Below, piece by piece: positions 25,003 through 33,730 of a stretch of DNA of 64,000 nt; position 1 is the first letter of the stretch, and each line of letters starts with the position of its first letter. Position numbers and translations under genes: made by a program. The notes beneath the pieces were generated by a model. That model had not been told where the DNA came from, made no database searches, and saw nothing but the letters and a program-made list of their open reading frames with translations. Source of the stretch: Clostridium sp. AWRP (GTDB lineage: Bacteria; Bacillota; Clostridia; Clostridiales; Clostridiaceae); the NCBI RefSeq assembly GCF_004006395.2, contig NZ_CP029758.2, positions 186,001 through 250,000 of the forward strand, given 5' to 3'.

Positions 25003-25347
25003 ATGGTATTTGAAACGAATATAAGTATTGCTATTATAAATCCGGAAGGAAAATATTGTATGAAGGATTTCTCTATATTTGACACTAATAAAATTAATGA
25101 AAGTTTCACCTCTTTAAAGGTAAGTTATATAAATAATGGCGTATTATCATTAAAAATAAAATGTGGACTTTGTGGAAGCATTCACTATTATAAATATAAT
25201 ATAAATAAAGTAGTTAAAAAAAATATTATAATTGGAGGATGCGAGTTGTTAGGGTTCCCTATATTTTGTATAGGAAATCGTAAGAGTGTAGAAGAAAAAA
25301 TATTAAGGTATACTCGGGCTAATAAAAAAATATATGCTATGATATAA
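25003..25347 (+). CDS. Hypothetical protein with CxxC motif
   Basis: This 114-residue protein starts at ATG 25003, 4 nt after a GGGGGGTGAGG site; an upstream in-frame ATG at 24913 has no site. I do not recognise a family. It appears to be an alternating-strand protein with a CGLCG motif at about residues 60-64, further Cys residues (GGCELL, FCIG) and a basic helical tail. The Cys pattern could bind a metal but is not a standard zinc ribbon. It lies between pyrG and rho. Confidence 0.6.
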   Translation: MVFETNISIAIINPEGKYCMKDFSIFDTNKINESFTSLKVSYINNGVLSLKIKCGLCGSIHYYKYNINKVVKKNIIIGGCELLGFPIFCIGNRKSVEEKILRYTRANKKIYAMI

Positions 25348-25528
25348 ATTTTTTATAATTATCAAAAATAATGTAGATTAAAATATAGAAAAAGGGTATA
25401 ATGTTATGTGTGTATAAGCATTTCTATATGGAATTTTCTTAATTAGTAATGATATTTTCAATTATATTTTAAATGTTTCCCTAAATTTAATTGTAATATA
25501 AAATTAGACAATTGTGAGGTGTTACCTT

Positions 25529-26983
25529 TTGGACGATAAAGATATAGATAGTATGACGGTTTTGCAATTAAAACAAATTGCAAAAACTTTGGAAATAAAA
25601 AATATATCAAAATATAAAAAAAGCCAATTGATTGAGGAAATAAAAAAAGTATCTCCTGCCCATATCAAAAAGGGTGGTGTTATACTTAGAGAAAAAATAA
25701 GCCCTAAAGATGAAGCTGCAAATAAACATAAAGAATCAGAGCATACTGTAAGGCATAGTGAGAACAAAGCACATGAAGATAGAAATGAAGAACAAAAGAC
25801 AAATGGAAACGAAAAAAGAGAAAAACTTAAAGAAATGATAAGTGAATCAGATAGTGCAAGGGGAGTACTTGAAATAATAGAAAATAATAATTATGGATTT
25901 TTAAGAGGAAAGAACTATTTAACAGGACCTGACGATATATACGTGTCTCCATCTCAGATAAGAAGATTCAATTTAAAAACAGGAGATGAAGTTTGCGGTA
26001 AAGTTAGGATCCCTAAAGAAGGGGAAAAATTTAAGGCATTATTGTATGTTGAAAAGGTAAATGGAGAGAATCCAGAAAGAGCAGTGGGAAGAAAACCTTT
26101 TGAAACACTCACTCCTGTATATCCTAACGAAAGAATAAAGTTAGAAACCAATAGTGCGGACTTATCTACAAGACTTATGGATATAATCTCACCTATAGGA
26201 AAAGGACAAAGAGGAATTATAGTTGCTCCTCCTAAAGCAGGTAAAACTACTCTTCTAAAAAAGATAGCCCAAAGTATTTCAAGAAATCATCCAGAAATAA
26301 AATTAATAGTGGTGCTTATAGATGAAAGACCGGAAGAAGTTACTGATATGCAAAGGTCTATAAATGGAGAAGTTATTTATTCAACTTTTGATGAGGAACC
26401 AGAACATCATACTAAAGTTGCATATATGGTACTTGAACGTACCAAGAGAATGGTAGAACAAGGACAGGATGTGGTGATATTATTAGATAGTATTACTAGA
26501 CTTTCTAGAGCATACAATTTGACTATAACTCCTACAGGGAGGACTCTTTCAGGAGGACTAGATCCTGGAGCATTAGTAATGCCTAAAAAGTTCTTTGGTG
26601 CGGCTAGAAATATAGAAGAAGGTGGAAGTCTTACTATACTTGCTACTGCACTTATTGAAACTGGAAGCAGAATGGATGACATGATATTTGAAGAATTTAA
26701 AGGCACTGGAAATATGGAAATACATTTGGATAGAAAACTTCAAGAAAGAAGAATATTCCCTGCTATAGATGTATACAAGTCTGGAACAAGAAGAGATGAT
26801 TTACTGTTTAAAAGTCAGTTAGAGAAAGAAGCAGCTTTCAATATAAGAAAAGTTATGTATGATGAAAATAATAATCAAAATGTTACAGAACAATTGATAA
26901 ATTTACTTTCAAAAACCAGGAACAATTATGAATTTATGAATATTGTAAGCAAGATGAATATGAACAAACTAGGCGAAAAGTAA
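25529..26983 (+). CDS. rho: Transcription termination factor Rho
   Basis: Rho is the hexameric RNA-dependent ATPase that ends transcription. The 484-residue product starts at TTG 25529, 7 nt after GAGGTG; a GTG at 25514 overlaps that site. It has an N-terminal Rho_N domain (MTVLQLKQIAKTLEIKNISKYKK), a charged linker of about 60 residues, the cold-shock-like RNA-binding domain (GVLEIIENNNYGFLRG), and the ATPase core with Walker A APPKAGKTTLL at about residue 233 and the R-loop region VVILLDSITRLSRAYN. Followed by a strong terminator. Confidence 0.96.
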   Translation: MDDKDIDSMTVLQLKQIAKTLEIKNISKYKKSQLIEEIKKVSPAHIKKGGVILREKISPKDEAANKHKESEHTVRHSENKAHEDRNEEQKTNGNEKREKLKEMISESDSARGVLEIIENNNYGFLRGKNYLTGPDDIYVSPSQIRRFNLKTGDEVCGKVRIPKEGEKFKALLYVEKVNGENPERAVGRKPFETLTPVYPNERIKLETNSADLSTRLMDIISPIGKGQRGIIVAPPKAGKTTLLKKIAQSISRNHPEIKLIVVLIDERPEEVTDMQRSINGEVIYSTFDEEPEHHTKVAYMVLERTKRMVEQGQDVVILLDSITRLSRAYNLTITPTGRTLSGGLDPGALVMPKKFFGAARNIEEGGSLTILATALIETGSRMDDMIFEEFKGTGNMEIHLDRKLQERRIFPAIDVYKSGTRRDDLLFKSQLEKEAAFNIRKVMYDENNNQNVTEQLINLLSKTRNNYEFMNIVSKMNMNKLGEK

Positions 26984-26990
26984 AAAATTA

Positions 26991-27024
26991 AAAACCTGTC
27001 TTTTAAATAAAAGACAGGTTTTAT
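26991..27024. terminator. Bidirectional terminator between rho and rpmE
   Basis: AAAACCTGTCTTTT pairs perfectly with AAAAGACAGGTTTT around AAAT; it serves both convergent genes. Confidence 0.88.
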
Positions 27025-27047
27025 AATAACAATTTAGAAAAATATGT

Positions 27048-27260
27048 CTACTCTTCGATTTTTAAATTAAATTTCTTTAAGAATTTATCTACTCTTCCAC
27101 CAGCATCAATAGCTTTTTGCTTACCAGTGTAGAATGGATGGCACTTAGAACATATTTCCACTTTTAACTCTTTTTGTGTTGAACCAGTTGTAAAAGTGTT
27201 TCCACATGCACACTTAACTACCGCATCATGATAGTATTCTGGATGTATGCCGTTTTTCAT
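27048..27260 (-). CDS. rpmE: 50S ribosomal protein L31 (zinc-binding form)
   Basis: This 70-residue protein is read on the minus strand from the ATG at 27260 (MKNGIHPEYY), with AAAGAGGTGA upstream; an in-frame start 18 nt earlier lies within that site. It has the four cysteines of the zinc-containing L31 type, in CACG and CSKCHPFYTGKQK. The motif GGRVDKFLKKF closes the domain. L31 joins the 50S and 30S subunits at the central protuberance. Its placement beside rho is common in Firmicutes. Confidence 0.95.
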   Translation of the reverse strand: MKNGIHPEYYHDAVVKCACGNTFTTGSTQKELKVEICSKCHPFYTGKQKAIDAGGRVDKFLKKFNLKIEE

Positions 27261-27429
27261 ATTAGTCACCTCTTTCAAATTTAAATAACAAAACTCTAAT
27301 TATAACTTCTGTATTATAACATAGGCATATGGGTAAGTCAATAAAGCCTGATTTGTTACAATATAGAATGTGATTTAATGTATAGCTTATGTTAAAATGT
27401 ATTTATTCCACTTAATACGAGGTGATACA

Positions 27430-28482
27430 ATGTCAAGAAAAACATCAGTTGGAGGCCAGGCTGTGATAGAAGGTGTTATGATGAGGGGAAGCCATGGTAT
27501 GGCTACTGCTGTTAGAAAACCAGATGGCGAGATTGTTGTAAATAGAGAGGACAGTATATCTTATACCAAAAGAAATAGCTTTTTAGGACTGCCAGTGATA
27601 AGGGGATTTGTATCTTTGATAGAAGCTATGGTAATTGGGATAAGTACACTTAATTATTCTGCATCATTTTTTGATGATGAAGAGGAACCTACTAAGTTTG
27701 ATAGGTGTTTTAGAAGTATATTTAAGGAAAAAAGTGATAATGTACTTATGGGAGTTACTATTTTTATATCGCTTGGAATAGCTGTACTCTTGTTTTTTAT
27801 ATTTCCTACTTTTGCGGCAAATATATTTAAAAAGTTTGGAGTGCATGGAAGTGTACAACTCAATATGATTGAAGGCATAATTAGAGTAATTATATTTTTA
27901 GGTTATATATTCCTAATAGGTAATATGTCGGATATAAGCAGAGTATTTCAGTACCATGGTGCAGAACACAAGACCATTTTCTGTTATGAAAATGAAGAGG
28001 AGCTTACACCTGAGAAGGCTAAAAAATTTAAAAGGCTTCATCCAAGGTGCGGCACAAATTTTTTGTTTTTAGTTATGATAGTCAGTATAATACTTTTTTC
28101 TTTAACTGGCTGGGGTAATATTTTGCAAAGAATTTTATACAGAGTAATTCTACTGCCGCTGGTTTCTGGGGTCACCTATGAAATTATAAGGTGGATGGGT
28201 AGAAGCAATAGTTGTTTTTCAAAGGTGCTTGCCTATCCTGGACTTATGCTGCAAAAACTTACTACAAGAGAACCGGATTATAGCCAACTGGAAGTGGCAA
28301 TTATAGCTCTAAAGTATGCGGAGGGAATTGAAAAAGAAATAGAAGAAAGTAGATATAGTGAAAGCGGAGAGATAAAGAGAGTTATGGAATTGGATAAGGA
28401 TGGGAACGAAATCGTAAAAAACGAACACGATGCAGATTGTGAAGAAAACTTAATGAAAGCAGAGAATTCTTATGAAAAGTAG
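27430..28482 (+). CDS. DUF1385 membrane protein (YqhQ-like)
   Basis: This 350-residue protein starts at ATG 27430 after GAGGTGAT. It has the family N-terminal signature GGQAVIEGVMMRG, two to four hydrophobic segments (from LMGVTIFISLGIAVLLFFIF onward), the conserved EHKTIFCYE region and RCGTNFLFLVMI. DUF1385 (YqhQ) is a conserved Firmicute inner-membrane family with no settled biochemical role. Its location directly before prmC and prfA, with an 11-nt overlap with prmC, is conserved and indicates co-transcription. Confidence 0.9.
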   Translation: MSRKTSVGGQAVIEGVMMRGSHGMATAVRKPDGEIVVNREDSISYTKRNSFLGLPVIRGFVSLIEAMVIGISTLNYSASFFDDEEEPTKFDRCFRSIFKEKSDNVLMGVTIFISLGIAVLLFFIFPTFAANIFKKFGVHGSVQLNMIEGIIRVIIFLGYIFLIGNMSDISRVFQYHGAEHKTIFCYENEEELTPEKAKKFKRLHPRCGTNFLFLVMIVSIILFSLTGWGNILQRILYRVILLPLVSGVTYEIIRWMGRSNSCFSKVLAYPGLMLQKLTTREPDYSQLEVAIIALKYAEGIEKEIEESRYSESGEIKRVMELDKDGNEIVKNEHDADCEENLMKAENSYEK

Positions 28483-29335
28483 AGGAAGTAGTATAAGAGA
28501 GCTTTTAACAAAAGGGTATGAAGTTTTAAAAAATAGAGAAATAGAAAGCTATGCTTTGGATGCACAACTCCTTTTGGGAAAAGTACTAAACAAGGACAGA
28601 TTATTTATGCTTATAAATGGTGATTATGAGGTCGCAGAAAAGGAAACTGAAGAATACTATAAGTACTTAAAATTAAGAGAGAATAAAATGCCTGTAAAAT
28701 ATATATTAGGACATTGTGAATTTATGAGCATTGATTTTATAGTGAAACCTGGGGTACTAATCCCTAGGCCTGATACTGAGACTTTAGTGGAGCAAGCGTT
28801 GATTCAAGTAGAGCGTAATAATTTTCATAATATATGTGATGTATGTTGTGGAACAGGGATTATTGGAATATCTATTGCTAAACTTATAGAAGATATAAAT
28901 GTAAAATGCTGTGATATATCCTCTACAGCTTGTGAAGTTACGGCAGAAAATATAAGAAGACTTTCTTTAGAGGAAAAGGTTCAGGTAGTTAAGAGTAATT
29001 TAATGGAATATTATATTCAAAACGAGGTAAAATTTCATATGATTGTATCTAATCCGCCATATATAAAAGAAAGTAGTATACCTATTTTAATGGAAGATGT
29101 GAAAAACTATGAGCCTAGGGAAGCACTTTCTGGAGGCAAAGATGGATTAGAATTTTATAGAGAAATAACTAAAGAAAGTTTGAAGGTTTTAGAAAGCAGT
29201 GGAATTATTATGTTTGAAATAGGTTATGACCAAAGAAAGTCAGTTTCAGACATATTAGCACAAAACGGATTTAAAAATATAATGTGTATAAAAGATTTAG
29301 CAGGGAAAGATAGGGTGATTAAAGGAGTGTTATAA
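28472..29335 (+). CDS. prmC: Release factor glutamine methyltransferase
   Basis: PrmC methylates the Gln of the GGQ motif in release factors RF1 and RF2 with SAM as donor. The 287-residue product has an N-terminal helical domain (about 1-80), a SAM-binding motif near VCCGTGIIGISIA and the substrate-clamping NPPY motif (VSNPPYIKESSIP). Its start overlaps the end of the DUF1385 gene by 11 nt and prfA follows 60 nt later, so enzyme and substrate are made from one transcript. Confidence 0.95.
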   Translation: MKSRGSSIRELLTKGYEVLKNREIESYALDAQLLLGKVLNKDRLFMLINGDYEVAEKETEEYYKYLKLRENKMPVKYILGHCEFMSIDFIVKPGVLIPRPDTETLVEQALIQVERNNFHNICDVCCGTGIIGISIAKLIEDINVKCCDISSTACEVTAENIRRLSLEEKVQVVKSNLMEYYIQNEVKFHMIVSNPPYIKESSIPILMEDVKNYEPREALSGGKDGLEFYREITKESLKVLESSGIIMFEIGYDQRKSVSDILAQNGFKNIMCIKDLAGKDRVIKGVL

Positions 29336-29395
29336 ATAAAAATGTTATGATATAATAATATATTGTGAAAATATTTATACGGAGTGATAAAAATT

Positions 29396-30469
29396 ATGTT
29401 AGAAAGACTTAATTTTATAGAAAATAAGTATGAGGAGTTATCTATTAAGATAAGTGATCCGCAAGTTATGGCAGACCAAAAAGAGTGGCAAAAGTTATGC
29501 AAAGAAAATGCAGAGTTAGAGGAGATAGTCACAAAATACAGAGAATATAAAAAAGCTCAGCAGGAGCTGGAAGACAACAAAGAAATGCTTAAGGAAGAAA
29601 CAGATAGGGAAATGAAGGAAATGGAACAAGAAGAAATAAAAAGGCTTACAGAAGTTATAGAAGAAAGTGAAAATGATCTAAGAGTCCTCCTTCTTCCTAA
29701 AGACCCAAATGATGATAAAAATGTATTTGTGGAAATTAGAGCAGGAGCAGGAGGAGAAGAAGCGGCTTTATTTGCTGCAAATCTCACTAGAATGTATACA
29801 AGATATGCAGAACGACAGGCATGGAATATAGAGACTATGAGTATAAATGCCACAGATATAGGTGGATTTAAAGAAATTGTATTCATGGTAAAGGGAAAGG
29901 GAGCCTATAGCAGATTAAAGTATGAAAGTGGGACTCATAGAGTACAGAGAGTGCCAGATACTGAGTCAAGTGGAAGAATTCATACTTCAACGGCTACAGT
30001 AGCAGTACTTCCCGAAGTTGATGATGTAGATGTAGTTATAAATCCAAATGATATAAGAATAGATGTATTTAGAGCGTCAGGCCATGGTGGACAATGTGTA
30101 AATACTACTGACTCGGCAGTTAGAATTACCCATTTACCTACAGGGCTTGTAGTATCCTGTCAGGACGAAAAGTCCCAACTTAAAAATAAGGAAAAAGGCA
30201 TGAAAGTTTTGAAATCCAGACTTTACGAAAGAGCAGAGAAAGAAAGAAGTGCCAGCATAGCTGAGGATAGAAAAAGTCAGGTTGGAACAGGAGATAGAAG
30301 TGAAAGAATAAGGACTTATAACTATCCACAGGGTAGAGTTACAGATCATAGAATAGGATTAACTTTATATAAATTAGATTCATTTTTAGATGGAAATATA
30401 GATGAAGTAATAGACGCACTTATAACTGCAGATCAGGCAGAAAAAATGAAAGAAATGGGAAACGATTAA
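29396..30469 (+). CDS. prfA: Peptide chain release factor 1
   Basis: RF1 reads UAA and UAG stop codons. The 357-residue product starts at ATG 29396 with GGAG upstream (an in-frame GTG at 29384 overlaps it). It has the N-terminal coiled-coil domain, the codon-recognition region with a PDTESSGRIHTSTATVAVLPE segment, and the catalytic GGQ at residues 231-233 in SGHGGQCVNTTDSAVRITH. It is the substrate of PrmC encoded just upstream. Confidence 0.96.
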   Translation: MLERLNFIENKYEELSIKISDPQVMADQKEWQKLCKENAELEEIVTKYREYKKAQQELEDNKEMLKEETDREMKEMEQEEIKRLTEVIEESENDLRVLLLPKDPNDDKNVFVEIRAGAGGEEAALFAANLTRMYTRYAERQAWNIETMSINATDIGGFKEIVFMVKGKGAYSRLKYESGTHRVQRVPDTESSGRIHTSTATVAVLPEVDDVDVVINPNDIRIDVFRASGHGGQCVNTTDSAVRITHLPTGLVVSCQDEKSQLKNKEKGMKVLKSRLYERAEKERSASIAEDRKSQVGTGDRSERIRTYNYPQGRVTDHRIGLTLYKLDSFLDGNIDEVIDALITADQAEKMKEMGND

Positions 30470-30493
30470 TAGTAAGTGCAATGAAAATGGGAG

Positions 30494-30533
30494 AGGAGTT
30501 GAAAAACCGTTAAGTGCTATCTAACGGGGAAGT
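30494..30533 (+). promoter_or_regulatory. Leader with hairpin between Shine-Dalgarno and ATG
   Basis: GGGAGAGGAG ends at 30498. The stem CCGTTA (30507-30512) with TAACGG (30522-30527) lies between it and ATG 30534. Linear spacing is 35 nt; with the hairpin folded it is 14 nt. The stem sequence is the same as the closing helix of the cphA leader RNA. Confidence 0.5.
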
Positions 30534-31160
30534 ATGAACATAGATAAAGCCATTAGAAAGCAAAAAAAATCTTACAAGATATTTATGCTGTCTATGTGCT
30601 TTATTTTTTGTGTAATGCCTACAGCTCTTATTTTAGCCAGAAAATTTAATATATTTTACATAATTTACTTAATAGTTCTAGAAATGCTTATTTTTCTAGC
30701 TATTGTTATTAGAATTAATAATGAATTTTTAAAATTTATTTATGATGGATATAAGTTAAAATTAAAAATGGGTATTAGAAGGACTAAATTAAGTATAATA
30801 TGTGATAAAATTGTTTTGGTACATGTAGAAAATTATATTTCAAAGTACAGAGACAACCCTAATTTTAGAATAATCATTTTATCAACTTCCAAGTTTAGAA
30901 GTGACAGGATGATATTGGTACATAAAGAATTTTTGAAAAGACATTCTTATGTAGCACATCAGTACAATAAAATGAAAATTTTGCATCCTGAAAATACCTT
31001 TTACTATACTATAATAAAAAGAGGGGAATTGAACAAATATCCTCTTTTGGACACTATTTATAAGAGTTGTGTTTATGCCCACTTTACTGAGGAAACCATT
31101 GAAAAAATAAAATATTATAGAGAAAACTCAGAAAATTACATTGACAATAAGAAAAAATAA
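30534..31160 (+). CDS. Hypothetical two-helix membrane protein
   Basis: This 208-residue protein has two N-terminal membrane helices (about residues 17-34 and 40-62) with a short loop, then a basic cytoplasmic region of about 140 residues with strand-like segments (NFRIIILSTSKFRSDRMILVHKEF). The topology is probably N-in, C-in. I do not recognise a family. The leader between prfA and this gene has a stem-loop that separates the ribosome binding site from the ATG. Short upstream frames exist in the leader (for example GTG 30514 to the TGA overlapping the ATG), so coupling is an alternative explanation. Confidence 0.7.
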   Translation: MNIDKAIRKQKKSYKIFMLSMCFIFCVMPTALILARKFNIFYIIYLIVLEMLIFLAIVIRINNEFLKFIYDGYKLKLKMGIRRTKLSIICDKIVLVHVENYISKYRDNPNFRIIILSTSKFRSDRMILVHKEFLKRHSYVAHQYNKMKILHPENTFYYTIIKRGELNKYPLLDTIYKSCVYAHFTEETIEKIKYYRENSENYIDNKKK

Positions 31161-31228
31161 AATGTATTCATATATTAAAGAGTCTTAAAATAAACATGAT
31201 ATATAAATAATAATATAAGGTGATTTTT

Positions 31229-31951
31229 TTGAATGCAAATATAACTTGTATAGTTATAATAGGAAGCATAGTGTCACTTGTAGGAACAATGATAGGAGCT
31301 TCACTTGGCGTAATAGTGAGAGAGCCCTCTAATAAGCTGCTAGGTACTATAATAGGATTTGCAGGTGGAATTATGCTGTCCGTAGTAGTATTTGACTTAA
31401 TTCCTGAATCTATGAATAAATGGAATTTTGTTTTTACTATAATATTTGTAGTTTTAGGAGCTGGTATTATTGCCATAATTGATTCTAAGGTAGACATAGG
31501 CAGTACTAACAAACATCTAAAAATTGCATTTATGGCTTCTTTGGGACTTATGATTCACAATTTTCCAGAAGGCATAATAATGGGATGTGGGTTTGCGGCA
31601 GGAGGAACTCTTGGAATAAAGATGAGTCTCATAATTGCAATTCATGATATACCAGAGGGAATTGCTGTGTCAGCACCACTTATGGCATCTAAGGTAAAAA
31701 TTTCAAGGATACTTTTATATGCTTTCATTACAGCTTTTCCTACTGCTATAGGTACTTTTGTAGGTGTTTACATAGCTAATATTTCTAAAAATGTATTGGG
31801 AGCATGTTTATCTGCTGCATCTGGAATAATGCTGTATGTGGTATGCGGCGAGATGATACCAGAATCCTCAAAACTATGGGATGGTATTACGAGTACACTT
31901 GGAACTTTATGTGGAATTGTTTTAGGACTTGTTTTAGTACAGGTGTTTTAG
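31229..31951 (+). CDS. ZIP-family metal transporter
   Basis: This 240-residue membrane protein starts at TTG 31229, 6 nt after AAGGTG (a GTG at 31220 overlaps that site). It has about eight hydrophobic segments and both ZIP signature helices with metal-binding His/Glu: HNFPEGIIMGCGF in segment 4 and HDIPEGIAVSAPL in segment 5. ZIP proteins move zinc or other divalent cations into the cytoplasm. The metal cannot be decided from the sequence, and no metal-responsive operator is evident. Confidence 0.92.
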   Translation: MNANITCIVIIGSIVSLVGTMIGASLGVIVREPSNKLLGTIIGFAGGIMLSVVVFDLIPESMNKWNFVFTIIFVVLGAGIIAIIDSKVDIGSTNKHLKIAFMASLGLMIHNFPEGIIMGCGFAAGGTLGIKMSLIIAIHDIPEGIAVSAPLMASKVKISRILLYAFITAFPTAIGTFVGVYIANISKNVLGACLSAASGIMLYVVCGEMIPESSKLWDGITSTLGTLCGIVLGLVLVQVF

Positions 31952-31985
31952 ATTTGTATAATTTAAAATATGAATTATTGTTTTT

Positions 31986-32047
31986 AGGTATTTGAAAGAA
32001 AATAGCAGGTCAAAGATGTGACGGATATTTTTTGAAAATGTCTTAAT
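31986..32047. repeat. Dispersed hairpin repeat, copy B
   Basis: Same family as 9869-9928: GGTATTTGAAAGAAAATAGC, loop, then ATATTTTTTGAAAATGTCTTA. It ends immediately before the AAAGGTGG ribosome binding site of the Sua5/TsaC gene. Confidence 0.68.
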
Positions 32048-32065
32048 GTAAAGGTGGAATGTTAG

Positions 32066-33118
32066 ATGAACACAAAAGTGAAAATCGTAGATAAAGAAAA
32101 CTTAGATAGGGGTATTGTTGAAGAAGCAGGAAAAGTCATAAAAGATGGTGGAATTGTGGCTTTCCCTACTGAAACTGTATATGGTCTTGGAGCAAATGCC
32201 CTAAATCCTGCTGCAGTAAAGAAAATATTTGAAGCTAAGGGAAGACCACAGGATAATCCTTTGATTGTACATATATCTGATATGGAAGATATAAAAGAGC
32301 TGGTACTTGATGTCCCTGAAATAGCTGAGAAACTTATGAAGAAATTTTGGCCAGGTCCCATGACTATAATTCTTCCTAAATCACAAGTTATACCGGATAT
32401 CACCAGCGCATCTCTTCCAAGTATAGGAATTAGAATGCCATCTAATATAATAGCCAGAGAGCTAATAAGAGCATCAAAAGTTCCAATTGCTGCACCTTCT
32501 GCAAATATATCTGGAAGACCTAGTCCTACGGATGTAGAAAGATGTATAGAAGATTTAAATGGAAAAGTTGATTTCATATTAGGCGGGGATATGTGTGAAG
32601 TTGGAGTAGAATCAACAATAATAGATTGTACTGTAACTCCTGCTTGTGTGCTTAGACCAGGAGGAATAACTCTAGAGGCATTAAAAGAGATAGATGATAG
32701 TATATATATTGATCCTGCAGTAATGAGAAAGCCGGATAAAAATTTAAGACCTAAAGCTCCAGGGATGAAGTATAGGCACTATGCTCCAAAGGCACCCCTA
32801 AAAATAGTTAAGGGAGATTTAAAAAAAACTATTGAAAAAATTAATGAAATGGTGCAAAATTATATAGGTGAAAATAAAGTAGTAGGTATACTTGCCACAG
32901 ATGAAACAAAAGATTTTTATAAAAAGGGGTTAGTAATATCACTGGGAAGTAGAAATAATATGATTAGTGTATCTAAAAATTTATTTGAGACATTAAGAAG
33001 TTTTGACGACAAAAATGTAGATATTATAATAGCTGAAGCTTTTGATGAAAATGGAATAGGGACAGCTGTGATGAATAGATTAAATAAATCTGCTGGGTTT
33101 GATATTATAATGGTGTAA
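32066..33118 (+). CDS. L-threonylcarbamoyladenylate synthase (Sua5 type)
   Basis: The enzyme makes threonylcarbamoyl-AMP from Thr, bicarbonate and ATP, the first step of tRNA t6A37 formation. The 350-residue product has an N-terminal YrdC domain (GGIVAFPTETVYGLGANALN, KGRPQDNPLIVHI, PSANISGRPSPT) followed by a C-terminal Sua5 domain (from about 215, GMKYRHYAPKAPL...). This makes it the long Sua5 form rather than the short TsaC. A hairpin repeat abuts its ribosome binding site. Confidence 0.94.
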   Translation: MNTKVKIVDKENLDRGIVEEAGKVIKDGGIVAFPTETVYGLGANALNPAAVKKIFEAKGRPQDNPLIVHISDMEDIKELVLDVPEIAEKLMKKFWPGPMTIILPKSQVIPDITSASLPSIGIRMPSNIIARELIRASKVPIAAPSANISGRPSPTDVERCIEDLNGKVDFILGGDMCEVGVESTIIDCTVTPACVLRPGGITLEALKEIDDSIYIDPAVMRKPDKNLRPKAPGMKYRHYAPKAPLKIVKGDLKKTIEKINEMVQNYIGENKVVGILATDETKDFYKKGLVISLGSRNNMISVSKNLFETLRSFDDKNVDIIIAEAFDENGIGTAVMNRLNKSAGFDIIMV

Positions 33119-33170
33119 TTTTTAAAATGTGAAAGTTTAAATGCAGAATTTTTAGGAGGCTTTTTAATCT

Positions 33171-33629
33171 ATGAAAAATATATTATTTGTTTGTACAGGT
33201 AATACCTGTAGAAGTTGTATGGCAGAGGCAATATTTAATTATTTGTGTGATATAGAATATATAAAAGCTATTTCAGCAGGAGTTGCAGTAGTAGAGGACA
33301 GCGTAACTTCTAAAAATTCTGCAGCGGTAGTCAAACAAAATATTAACTTGGATATAAGCAGCAGGAAAGCCGTTCAGATAAATGAAAATATGATAAGAAA
33401 ATCAATGCTTGTTTTAACTATGACAGGTTGTATAAGAGATATCATAAAAAAGAATTTCCCTGAATTTAAGAATAGGGTATATATTTTAAATGAATTTGTT
33501 TCTTTAGAGCAGGATATAACAGATCCTTTTGGAAAAGATATAGAAGAATACAGATATACTTATAAACAATTAAAAAATGGTATTTTATTATTAATTAACA
33601 AATTAAAGGAAGATAGAGACATTAATTAA
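33171..33629 (+). CDS. Low-molecular-weight protein arginine/tyrosine phosphatase (YwlE-like)
   Basis: This 152-residue protein has the LMW-PTP active-site loop CTGNTCRS (CX5R) at residues 8-15 and the general acid in DITDPFGKD. In Bacillus the ywlE gene lies next to the Sua5 gene and rpiB, the same order as here, and YwlE dephosphorylates phosphoarginine. Thr in the loop (GNT) is the YwlE feature that favours arginine phosphate. The end of the gene overlaps a terminator hairpin. Confidence 0.88.
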   Translation: MKNILFVCTGNTCRSCMAEAIFNYLCDIEYIKAISAGVAVVEDSVTSKNSAAVVKQNINLDISSRKAVQINENMIRKSMLVLTMTGCIRDIIKKNFPEFKNRVYILNEFVSLEQDITDPFGKDIEEYRYTYKQLKNGILLLINKLKEDRDIN

Positions 33630-33649
33630 ATGTTAGTATCTTCTTTTTT
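33606..33649 (+). terminator. Terminator overlapping the 3' end of the phosphatase gene
   Basis: GAAGATA pairs with TATCTTC, with inner ACATT/AATGT pairing, followed by T7. The stop codon lies inside the loop region. Confidence 0.75.
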
Positions 33650-33730
33650 TGCGGAATTGCCTTTGAAAAATTAATTTAACCTAATAATATATGCTTTAAA
33701 TAAAATAATATAACTTTGGAGGTATTTTTT

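Noticed and set aside
28472..28482. Possible frameshift between the DUF1385 gene and prmC
   Set aside because: The 11-nt overlap is normal coupling of two complete genes; both products have full family length.
31804..31995. 63-codon frame inside the end of the ZIP transporter gene
   Set aside because: Overlaps a well-supported transporter in another frame and has no ribosome binding site.
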